The notes under the pieces: model-generated
What the model saw: the letters and a program-made list of their open reading frames with translations, nothing else
What the model was told of the DNA's origin: nothing
The model's database searches: none
Made by a program: the position numbers and the translations under genes
Shown: piece after piece, positions 1 through 5,648 of the stretch
Layout: every line of letters begins with the position of its first letter
Position numbering within the stretch: the stretch's first letter is position 1
NCBI GenBank assembly: GCA_023441845.1
Contig: JAEZNF010000159.1
Location: 1-5,789, forward strand
DNA: 5,789 nt
DNA from: Bacillota bacterium
GTDB taxonomy: Bacteria; Bacillota; Clostridia; Acetivibrionales; DSM-2933
Reading direction: 5' to 3'

Positions 1-184
1 TTCTTTTTTCTTTTATTTATACCATCACTTTTTTCATTGTTGCAAATGTATTTTATGTCAACCATTCGATGCTATTTAACTCCTGATTATTCCAATTGTA
101 AAGTCAATTACGCCACGCTGCACTAGTTATAGTTATACAAATGTAAATATCAGACCAAACTCATAATAAGATGGGATAATATTA
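1..184. other. Non-coding left edge with a weak outward promoter candidate
   Basis: This AT-rich stretch lies downstream of the phosphodiester glycosidase gene, and I see no gene or convincing intrinsic terminator in it. A perfect 12-base palindrome (GATAATATTATC, 175-186) overlaps the stop codon of that gene, but it has no loop or following T-run. On the minus strand, TTGCAA (40-45) and TATAAA (16-21) are separated by 18 bases and could form a promoter reading out of the window to the left. A better -35 match, TTGACA (56-61), has no good -10 at 17 bases. The promoter call is weak. Confidence 0.3.
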
Positions 185-1168
185 TCATATTACAACAAAC
201 GCATCAGGCAAAAGCCTTTCACCGCTTATGCTGCAAGGCTTATTCAACAATTCACCCTGATAATACATTACTGTGGAAGAACCTCCGTCAAGATTAGCCG
301 CATTATATGCACCATGTTCAAGCATTATGTCCTGTACATTCTTTAAAGTAGCTCCTATACTGCCAACCTGCCTACCGTCAATAACCAGCATCAATACTTT
401 TCCGTCAATTGTCTGGCCTATTGCCGTTCTTGGCTGAATCCCCCAGCCTCCGTTTCCTTTTTTAATCTGAGGCTCTCCATTGACTATCAGGTAGGGTGTA
501 AATGATACCGCATCCCTTAAATTCAGGCTGCTGATTTCATTTTTCTTATATCTTCCCAGCACCAGAACATTGTCTTTATTAAAACCTATGATCGATTGTC
601 TGGCACTTTTATCATTAAATATTTCTTTACCGTCCTTTATAACAATACCGACCGGAATACCTCCGTTCCCCTTGCCTTCCGGGTCACCAAAACCGCTTGC
701 ATTAATACCGCCAATTGCATTTTCAGAAGATATTAAGCTTTCAAGTTTTTCACCGCATTTACGAATTTTCTTTGAAACAGCAAGCTTAACTCTTGACGGA
801 TCGCGTACTATCATTAGCTTTCCCTTGTATGTAGCCTCGGATATTTCTTTAATTTCAATGTCCTTATTATCTTCCTCTTCTTTATCCTCAGGCACCTCCG
901 GCTTGATTACGGCGGCATCTGTTTTTTCTACCTGCTGCTCTTCAAATTTTACTCTTTTGGCCATAATCCTTTCTATTTCCTTTTGATTGATAAAAGTGGT
1001 GGCAAGGTACTGGTGCGTCATTGTTGTCATGGCAGTCTCAACATATAATTCCCTGAGTTCGCTGAATACCCCTAAATTACTGTAGAATACAAGTGAAACA
1101 AAAATTACGGACAAAAGGATTAAAGAACCGACAGTTATAAGAAATACCTTTAATATTTTTCTAAGCAA
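185..1168 (-). CDS. Membrane-anchored phosphodiester glycosidase family protein (NAGPA-like)
   Basis: This is a 327-residue protein. A basic N-terminus is followed by one hydrophobic segment (about residues 8-29), then a stalk with an acidic, Lys/Glu-rich stretch (about 76-110), so the catalytic part should lie outside the membrane. The C-terminal domain (about 115-327) carries the motifs of the family of the mammalian uncovering enzyme NAGPA: INASGF (155-160), QPRTAIGQ (245-252), VIDGR (262-266) and NLDGGSSTVM (292-301). Family members hydrolyse sugar phosphodiesters; in bacteria the substrate is usually unknown, and cell-wall or exopolysaccharide glycans are plausible. The start is TTG, chosen because AAGGGGGG lies six bases upstream; the next in-frame Met (residue 47) would remove the membrane segment. 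The gene has its own promoter candidate and is probably monocistronic. Family assignment is firm; substrate is not known. Confidence 0.85.
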   Translation of the reverse strand: MLRKILKVFLITVGSLILLSVIFVSLVFYSNLGVFSELRELYVETAMTTMTHQYLATTFINQKEIERIMAKRVKFEEQQVEKTDAAVIKPEVPEDKEEEDNKDIEIKEISEATYKGKLMIVRDPSRVKLAVSKKIRKCGEKLESLISSENAIGGINASGFGDPEGKGNGGIPVGIVIKDGKEIFNDKSARQSIIGFNKDNVLVLGRYKKNEISSLNLRDAVSFTPYLIVNGEPQIKKGNGGWGIQPRTAIGQTIDGKVLMLVIDGRQVGSIGATLKNVQDIMLEHGAYNAANLDGGSSTVMYYQGELLNKPCSISGERLLPDAFVVI

Positions 1169-1174
1169 TTGTGG

Positions 1175-1182
1175 CCCCCCTT
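1175..1182 (-). promoter_or_regulatory. Ribosome binding site deciding the TTG start of the phosphodiester glycosidase
   Basis: On the minus strand AAGGGGGG sits six bases before TTG (1166-1168). It resembles the GGGGGGA site in front of the cellulase ATG and supports a TTG start that keeps the membrane anchor. Confidence 0.7.
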
Positions 1183-1281
1183 AATACAACAGCAAACAAA
1201 CAGAATTCTAATAACAATTTAATCTGATTTATTAATTAACGGTTACATAAAATGTAAAACTCTCCTGTCTAAGTAAATATT

Positions 1282-1310
1282 ATTTTACCAATATACAAGA
1301 TACACGTCAA
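1282..1310 (-). promoter_or_regulatory. Sigma-A type promoter for the phosphodiester glycosidase gene
   Basis: On the minus strand TTGACG (1305-1310) and TAAAAT (1282-1287) are separated by exactly 17 bases. Transcription would begin near 1275, giving a leader of about 105 bases. The leader holds a small perfect hairpin, TTACAT-AAA-ATGTAA on the plus strand (1243-1257), of unknown meaning. The promoter lies just downstream of the hemerythrin gene, so the glycosidase gene need not depend on read-through. Confidence 0.6.
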
Positions 1311-1356
1311 TTAAGAAGTGCACTATAATTTACATATAATAACAGGCGAAACTATA

Positions 1357-1767
1357 TTATGCCTTTTCTTGCAGGAACATACCGAAGTTTCTATCGGTCC
1401 TGAGTATGTGCTGATCAATCCATTTAGATGTAAAATCAAGTATTTGCCTGACAGACTCGGTCTGATTTTCATCAATTTCGGCAAAATCAATGCTGTCAAT
1501 CTTTTTAATGAAGCTTTTATGCTCCAACTTCTGAATTTTAATACTGCTTGAATCATAATTACTCTTTTCCATAAGTTCTTCTTCATATGTGAAATGGTAT
1601 ACCGTATATTCTTTAAGTTCGCTAAATATAATTACTATTTCATCATAATGATCGAAATTATCGTTCAAATCCAGTATTTCTTCCATCTTATCGATTAACT
1701 CAATAAGTTTCATATGCTGCCTGTCAATATTAGAGTCATAACAGCTGTATTCATCTTTCCATTTCAT
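1357..1767 (-). CDS. Bacteriohemerythrin (single-domain, non-haem di-iron O2-binding protein)
   Basis: A 136-residue cytoplasmic four-helix-bundle protein that would bind O2 reversibly at a di-iron centre; in anaerobes such proteins are linked to oxygen sensing, scavenging or delivery. The N-terminal WKDEYS and the DRQH motif are typical. Ligand positions visible are His18, His58 and Glu62 (in HFTYEE), His83, His120 and Asp125 (HILRTD). The usual first His of the HxxxH pair is Gln79 (codon CAG, 1531-1533), so six of the seven canonical ligands are present. I chose ATG at 1765-1767 because GGAGAG (1776-1781) lies eight bases upstream; the in-frame GTG at 1774-1776 overlaps that site and would add only three residues. 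A sigma-D-like promoter lies just upstream, suggesting co-regulation with motility and chemotaxis. No terminator is evident after it. Confidence 0.88.
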   Translation of the reverse strand: MKWKDEYSCYDSNIDRQHMKLIELIDKMEEILDLNDNFDHYDEIVIIFSELKEYTVYHFTYEEELMEKSNYDSSSIKIQKLEHKSFIKKIDSIDFAEIDENQTESVRQILDFTSKWIDQHILRTDRNFGMFLQEKA

Positions 1768-1775
1768 AAATATCA

Positions 1776-1781
1776 CTCTCC
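1776..1781 (-). promoter_or_regulatory. Ribosome binding site deciding the hemerythrin ATG start
   Basis: GGAGAG on the minus strand is eight bases from ATG (1765-1767). Its last G is also the first base of an in-frame GTG, which argues against that GTG being the start. Confidence 0.65.
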
Positions 1782-1797
1782 AGAAAGTTTATTTTTT

Positions 1798-1825
1798 ATA
1801 TCGGCAAAAGCCTTTATAAAAATTA
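1798..1825 (-). promoter_or_regulatory. Sigma-D (sigma-28) like promoter for the hemerythrin gene
   Basis: On the minus strand GCCGATAT (1798-1805) is identical to the Bacillus sigma-D -10 consensus as I recall it. It follows TAAT (1822-1825; consensus TAAA) after a 16-base spacer. Transcription would start near 1790, about 23 bases before the ATG and just ahead of the ribosome binding site. The element lies in the gap between the prenyl synthase stop and the hemerythrin start. No good sigma-A promoter is visible in the same gap. Confidence 0.45.
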
Positions 1826-1856
1826 ATGTATTCGGTCTTATGGAGTTTGTTCTTTA

Positions 1857-2816
1857 CTATTCATTAAGAGCTAACAGCAATTCCTTCATAATATTCCTGT
1901 ATTTATTATCAGGCAGCTTATTAAGTGACTTCATGGCCTTCTCTACGTATTTTTTCATAAGTCCCTTTGCATGCTCTATCCCGTCGCTTTGCCTTATTAC
2001 TTCCAATACTTGTTTTAAATCTTCCGGACTGAATTTATTTGCATTTTCGATGAACTTACCTACCTCATCCCTCACTTTTCTGCTGCTGTTCACAGCATAT
2101 ATAACCGGAAGAGTTATAACCCCTTCAAAAATATCCTTTCCAACCGGTTTGCCGGAACTATTCTCATCGGATAAGAAATCATTCAGGTCGTCCTTCATCT
2201 GGAATGCCATGCCGTAGTAATAGCCAAACTTTGTGAGTTCTCTGGAAACTTTCATCGGGCATTCGGAAATATGCGCTCCCAACCCGCATGACGCCGCAAA
2301 AAGCCCGGCAGTTTTTCTTCCTGTTCTCTTCAGGTATGATAAAACAGTTGTATTTATATCGTTCTTTTGCTGATATTGGTCGACCTCTCCCTCACATATT
2401 GTCTTTACACCTCTTGCTACCTGTCCGAGCCTGTCAAGCGCTACTCCTTTTGAAATCACAAGAACAGCTTTTGATAACAGGAAATCCCCCGTATAGACTG
2501 CCATATCAAATCCGTATTTCCCTGATACCGTAGCTTTACCCCGCCTTGTTTTTGCCCTGTCAATAATATCGTCATGTACCAGAGTGGCTGTATGAAGTAT
2601 CTCTAAAGCAGCGGCCATCCTCATAACCTTTTTCCTGTCATACTTCCCGAATTTTGACGATATTACGACAAACGCCGGCCTGAGACGCTTTCCTCCTGCT
2701 GATATAAGTTCGGATACAATTCCGTCAAGCAGCTTGTTTCTAGCTTTTGTATTCTTTTTTATATAGTTCTCAATCTCAATCAATTCCTCTTTAATCTCAG
2801 GATACTTCGACCACAA
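1857..2816 (-). CDS. Long-chain trans-polyprenyl diphosphate synthase (heptaprenyl-type, component II-like)
   Basis: A 319-residue cytoplasmic enzyme that condenses isopentenyl diphosphate onto an allylic diphosphate to make the prenyl tail of quinones or a similar lipid. Family motifs run in order: GGKRLRP (41-47), the first Asp-rich motif HDDIID (81-86), RRGK (91-94), the second Asp-rich motif KDDLND (208-213) and GKDIFEG (226-232). Small residues Ala77 and Thr78 at the fifth and fourth positions before DDIID fit a long-chain product rather than farnesyl diphosphate. Length is normal and all key residues are present. The in-frame start is TTG at 2814-2816, 12 bases after AAGGG (2829-2833). 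An out-of-frame ATG at 2822-2824 is better placed, and two extra bases seem to have intervened (see findings). It is the only intact member of an ancestral apbE - NusG domain II - Gx - prenyl synthase operon, and is probably transcribed from the promoter at 3292-3320. Product chain length is inferred. Confidence 0.9.
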   Translation of the reverse strand: MWSKYPEIKEELIEIENYIKKNTKARNKLLDGIVSELISAGGKRLRPAFVVISSKFGKYDRKKVMRMAAALEILHTATLVHDDIIDRAKTRRGKATVSGKYGFDMAVYTGDFLLSKAVLVISKGVALDRLGQVARGVKTICEGEVDQYQQKNDINTTVLSYLKRTGRKTAGLFAASCGLGAHISECPMKVSRELTKFGYYYGMAFQMKDDLNDFLSDENSSGKPVGKDIFEGVITLPVIYAVNSSRKVRDEVGKFIENANKFSPEDLKQVLEVIRQSDGIEHAKGLMKKYVEKAMKSLNKLPDNKYRNIMKELLLALNE

Positions 2817-2861
2817 AATAACATTTCACCCTTCCCGAATATTAAATTCACTTAAACCCGC

Positions 2862-3034
2862 TTATTTTGACGTTTTTTTCAACGCCGGGATTAACATACT
2901 TCCTGCTATGCCTATGACAGTTCCATAACCACTCCCGAAATCAGGATCACAGTCAAATAGCCGAATACTGCAGCATCTTTCATAATAATGCTTGCAGCCG
3001 CCAATTGTCCGATATTATGCGCTACAGAACCTGC
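2862..3034 (-). pseudogene. Remnant of a Gx transporter family (heptaprenyl synthase component I / EetB-like) gene, C-terminal part
   Basis: Reading leftwards from 3034, the minus strand encodes AAGSVAHNIGQL, then a hydrophobic stretch ending in LISGV. The HNIGQ box, the hydrophobic helices and the SG(I/V)V turn are characteristic of the C-terminal half of Gx transporter family membrane proteins. At about 2929 the frame breaks: the in-frame reading stops soon after, whereas the neighbouring frame continues as YGTVIGIAGSML and a Lys-rich tail to TAA (2862-2864). One lost base would restore the reading. Only about 55 residues of an expected 160-180 remain, and no start exists. The remnant directly precedes the prenyl synthase, as intact Gx genes do in many Firmicutes. 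The family call rests on remembered motifs. Confidence 0.7.
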
Positions 3035-3240
3035 CGCTTTCAGCTCGTGGATTTTGAATCCCTACTTTCCACGGTGTTCCGTCAAGTTTGGTCCCTAAAA
3101 CCACAACATTGTCTCCTAAATTTATATACGCAGATTTTACACCATTGTCTTTATAAATTTTTACTCCATTCCAGCATCTCGGCAAGCAGAATAATCAGTA
3201 AGGACATGCAGATTACTGACTTTACATGACGTATCGACAT
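3033..3240 (-). pseudogene. Remnant of apbE (FAD:protein FMN transferase) with internal deletion and frameshift
   Basis: ATG at 3238-3240, five bases after GGGG (3246-3249), opens MSIRHVKSVICMSLLIILLA, which looks like a lipoprotein signal peptide without its Gly-Cys. After residue 20 the frame runs into TAA at 3151-3153. In another frame from 3164 the DNA reads VKIYKDNGVKSAYINLG, then LGTKLDGTPWKVGIQNPR and AESG before it abuts the Gx remnant. The INLG(G)N...LGTKxDGxPWKVGIQ(D)PR pattern is the central signature of ApbE flavin transferases, here with Asp in place of the second Gly. About 180 residues between signal peptide and this block, and all of the C-terminal part, are gone. The joint to the Gx remnant also changes frame, and the NusG domain II gene expected between them is absent. 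Confidence 0.75.
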
Positions 3241-3291
3241 CAAATCCCCGCCTTGTTATTCGATTATTTTGTAATAATTATAGGTCAATTT

Positions 3292-3320
3292 ATTATATAA
3301 TATTATTCTTAATTATACAA
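3292..3320 (-). promoter_or_regulatory. Sigma-A type promoter of the decayed apbE-Gx-prenyl synthase operon
   Basis: On the minus strand TTGTAT (3315-3320) is followed after exactly 17 bases by a perfect TATAAT (3292-3297). Transcription would start near 3285, about 45 bases before the relic apbE ATG. With no other good promoter seen between here and the prenyl synthase, this is the likely source of its mRNA, with a leader of roughly 470 bases made mostly of pseudogene sequence. Confidence 0.6.
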
Positions 3321-3603
3321 AAAATAAATAATAAAATAATGTCTGGTAGAAAATGCCACAATACGGAAGTCAATTCGTACTATGGCATTTAATAACGCTT
3401 GCTAATCCACTATATAGTTTTAATCGTGTACACAATTTACATAAGTGCTGCATTCTAAATCCCGGTTTTTGCTCCCATGCAGGAACCTCTCAACACCGAT
3501 TAAATGACAAGCTGTTAACTATAATAATGGATTTTTATAATAATAAATACGGCTTCCGTAAATATCAAATATAATCTTATTCCCTCTTGAAAACAGCATG
3601 ATT
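3321..3603. other. Non-coding gap between the cellulase and the relic operon
   Basis: No gene could be recognised here in six frames. It holds a long imperfect inverted repeat (3351-3390), a second inverted repeat CTGCAT...ATGCAG (3448-3453 with 3477-3482), the palindrome GTGTACAC (3426-3433), and a small hairpin TACGG-CTT-CCGTA (3548-3560) 44 bases beyond the cellulase stop. On the minus strand that last hairpin is followed by a loosely T-rich run and could be a weak terminator. A minus-strand reading containing FLHGSKNRDLEC is interrupted by stops, and I could not link it to any family. Confidence 0.4.
3351..3390 (-). repeat. Imperfect 40-base inverted repeat, possible terminator hairpin
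   Basis: The arms AAATGCCA (3351-3358) and TGGCATTT (3383-3390) match perfectly over eight bases. Inside them TACG (3362-3365) and CGTA (3376-3379) extend the stem after a three-position interruption with only one pair, leaving a loop of ten bases. Read on the minus strand, the hairpin ends in TTTTC and a T-rich stretch, so it could end the cellulase transcript about 210 bases after its stop codon. It could equally be a scar of a mobile element. Confidence 0.4.
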
Positions 3604-5565
3604 TTACAAAGTACCGGGGTAGCTTCCCGATGTAGCATTAAAGTGCCTTGATATAATTATAATGTCGCCCATATTGACAGCATTGTCTTTGTTCATATCC
3701 ACATCTGCATTATACCTGCTATCGCCGGAAGAGCTGTTAAACGAACGCGCCGCCTCCATTATATCGGTCATATTTATGGCATTATCCTGAACGCCTTTTA
3801 TTGCTATATCACCGGCCCATAAAGCTATCGGAGACGATTGGGTTGATATTTGTAGATTTGAAGATACATTAACATTGCTGATTTCTCTTGTCAGGAAGCT
3901 CTTTTTGCTTATTTTTAATGTATAACCTGTACTGCCCGGTACGTTATTTATTTCAAAATACCCTTTTTCATCTGTCTGAGCCCATAAGTTCCTGCCATTA
4001 AGTTCAACCTTAATCCCTGCATTTACAGCAGAGGTCCGTCCGGCAGCAATAAAATCGGCTGAAACATATCCTGTTATTTTATAACCGGTCGAGGTTGTAG
4101 GCGTTGGAGTGGTTGGCCTTGTAGGCGTTGGAGCGGTTGGCTTAGTGGGTGACGGTGAAGAAGTAACAATTTCGCCGAAATGTTTGACAACACCGGCAAG
4201 AGCACCGACAAAGCCCGCGTTATAATCAATTGCCACCTCAGTATACTGGTATTCATTCACGTCTTCCTTAAAAGTGTCTGTTTTGTCCGGGCCCCCTATT
4301 AACGCACCCAGAATAACATATTTGGCAGGGGTCTTGTCCGCATTGTCCGCATATCCCTGCCCACCTTGTGCTGCCCTGTGATGAACATATTTGGACCATC
4401 TTGTGCCGAATCCTATTTCATACGACATATTTGCAGGATTTTTGCCCAATATATAGTCAATCTGAGACTTTGCAAAATCAAGGTATCTTTTATCGGGGTT
4501 CTGCTTGTAGTATATCTGGGCAATCATGCATTCTGCAGCTGCATACCTTAAAACTCCCCAATAATCCAGGACATACAATCCTCCGGGTGTTTTAAATACA
4601 TTATTAAACCAGTGATCCAGGTTGAACTCGACTGAACGCTTAAATTGGGCATCTCCTGTAAGTTCTGCCAATTTCACATGTGCAGCGAGGTACATATTAT
4701 CCCAACACATTGTCCACTTGTTTTTTAAAGGGTCTTCCTGCCGGCTGTTCATTTCCAGCGCAAAGCTTTTTGCGTCTGTCAGGTACTTTTCATCTTTGGT
4801 AGCTTCATACAGCCATGCTCCTCCCCATGCCATGTCATCAGCCGGACTGGTAGACTGGTAAAAGTGCTGAAATGTGCCGATACTGGGTTTCGCCCTTCCA
4901 ATGGCATATATCTCTTTTGCTGCCTTAAGGCATTCTGCAGCGTATCCATCATCAATATCCTTATAGTTTAAATACATCAATGCAAGAGCCGCTGAAGTTT
5001 CTCCACAAATGTCCGATGCCGGATTGTCGGCATTTGCTACATACAGAGTCGGCCTGTCGCCGGTTTGAAGCTCAGGTGCGCCCCAGTAATTATGGTCCTC
5101 AGTCCCCTCACCAACTTGATAATAAAAAGTATCGGGATTTGGGTGGCTCTTAAGAAAATAATCTGTAACATATTTTAACTGTCCAAGCATCTTTTCCGTA
5201 TTATTACTCGCATCAAATGCATCCTTAAACTCATATAGGGACCATCCCAATACCGATGCTGCATAGGCCTGAGGCAGACCGAACTTTACATGGTCTCCGG
5301 CATCATGGTATCCGCCTGTCAAATCAATCCCGACATCTTTTCCGTCTGTAGTATGGCACGGGCCGCGCCTCCAATCAAAAGCGTTATCTACAGTTACATC
5401 CTTACCGCATTTGTTGGCATCAAAGAAAATTATCGAGTCTTTTAATGCGGTAGAATAATCAAAATCTCCCGCTGCCGAAACACTTAATCCGGAAAACACG
5501 GAAGTACTTAAAACGGCAGCCGATAAAAGAGATACACTTATACTTTTAATCTTTTTTCTTAACAT
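3604..5565 (-). CDS. Secreted GH9 cellulase with C-terminal X-module and type II-like dockerin
   Basis: A 653-residue endoglucanase-type enzyme that should hydrolyse beta-1,4-glucan by inversion outside the cell. A signal peptide (about 1-32, cleavage near SVSAA) leads into a GH9 domain (about 35-463). Catalytic features are GGYHDAGDHVKF (84-95, with Asp88 and Asp91), VHHR (394-397) and the proton donor Glu443 in YTEVAIDYNAGF. The Asp expected nine residues before that Glu is Glu434. No CBM or Ig-like module follows the GH9 domain. A Pro/Thr linker (about 468-493) joins a module of about 90 residues (YKITGYVSADF, DEKGYFEI, YTLKISKKSFL) and two dockerin repeats (583-645; INMTD, then DMNKDNAVNMGD). 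This tail resembles the X-module/type II dockerin of CipA more than the type I dockerins of ordinary cellulosomal enzymes. ATG follows GGGGGGA at 5571-5577 with five bases between. It appears monocistronic. Confidence 0.93.
   Translation of the reverse strand: MLRKKIKSISVSLLSAAVLSTSVFSGLSVSAAGDFDYSTALKDSIIFFDANKCGKDVTVDNAFDWRRGPCHTTDGKDVGIDLTGGYHDAGDHVKFGLPQAYAASVLGWSLYEFKDAFDASNNTEKMLGQLKYVTDYFLKSHPNPDTFYYQVGEGTEDHNYWGAPELQTGDRPTLYVANADNPASDICGETSAALALMYLNYKDIDDGYAAECLKAAKEIYAIGRAKPSIGTFQHFYQSTSPADDMAWGGAWLYEATKDEKYLTDAKSFALEMNSRQEDPLKNKWTMCWDNMYLAAHVKLAELTGDAQFKRSVEFNLDHWFNNVFKTPGGLYVLDYWGVLRYAAAECMIAQIYYKQNPDKRYLDFAKSQIDYILGKNPANMSYEIGFGTRWSKYVHHRAAQGGQGYADNADKTPAKYVILGALIGGPDKTDTFKEDVNEYQYTEVAIDYNAGFVGALAGVVKHFGEIVTSSPSPTKPTAPTPTRPTTPTPTTSTGYKITGYVSADFIAAGRTSAVNAGIKVELNGRNLWAQTDEKGYFEINNVPGSTGYTLKISKKSFLTREISNVNVSSNLQISTQSSPIALWAGDIAIKGVQDNAINMTDIMEAARSFNSSSGDSRYNADVDMNKDNAVNMGDIIIISRHFNATSGSYPGTL
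4095..4142 (-). repeat. 24-base tandem duplication in the cellulase linker
   Basis: Two adjacent 24-base units (4095-4118 and 4119-4142) are identical at 22 of 24 positions. They encode the eight-residue Pro/Thr linker repeat (APTPTRPT / TPTPTTST-like register). Such units allow linker length to change by slippage. Confidence 0.8.
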
Positions 5566-5619
5566 AATCTTCCCCCCTATTAAACTTTTGTTTTATCTAT
5601 ATTTACAAATATATTTTAT

Positions 5620-5648
5620 CATATAGCAGTTCTTAAAGCATAAAACAA
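5620..5648 (-). promoter_or_regulatory. Possible sigma-A promoter of the GH9 cellulase
   Basis: On the minus strand TTGTTT (5643-5648) and TATATG (5620-5625) are 17 bases apart; TATGAT (5618-5623) with a 19-base gap is an alternative -10. The leader would be about 50 bases. Both boxes are imperfect and the region is AT-rich, so this is tentative. The DNA from 5649 to 5789 holds no gene I can support and no catabolite-control operator that I recognise. Confidence 0.35.

Noticed and set aside
570..986. Plus-strand open frame of 138 codons
   Set aside because: It is antisense to the phosphodiester glycosidase gene, whose motifs are clear. The Ser/Pro/Leu-rich translation is typical of an antisense shadow.
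1243..1257. Six-base-pair hairpin in the phosphodiester glycosidase leader as a riboswitch or attenuator
   Set aside because: The stem is AT-rich with a three-base loop, there is no alternative pairing or aptamer-like core, and it may be chance in AT-rich DNA.
1801..1815. GGC-AAAA-GCC as an intrinsic terminator after the prenyl synthase
   Set aside because: The stem is only three base pairs, and the sequence is better explained as part of the sigma-D-like -10 element.
1714..2217. Plus-strand open frame of 167 codons
   Set aside because: It lies antisense over the prenyl synthase and hemerythrin genes, both of which have clear family motifs; it has no ribosome binding site and no recognisable domain.
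3005..3229. Plus-strand open frame of 74 codons over the relic operon
   Set aside because: The minus strand here carries recognisable ApbE and Gx pieces, so the plus-strand frame is a by-product.
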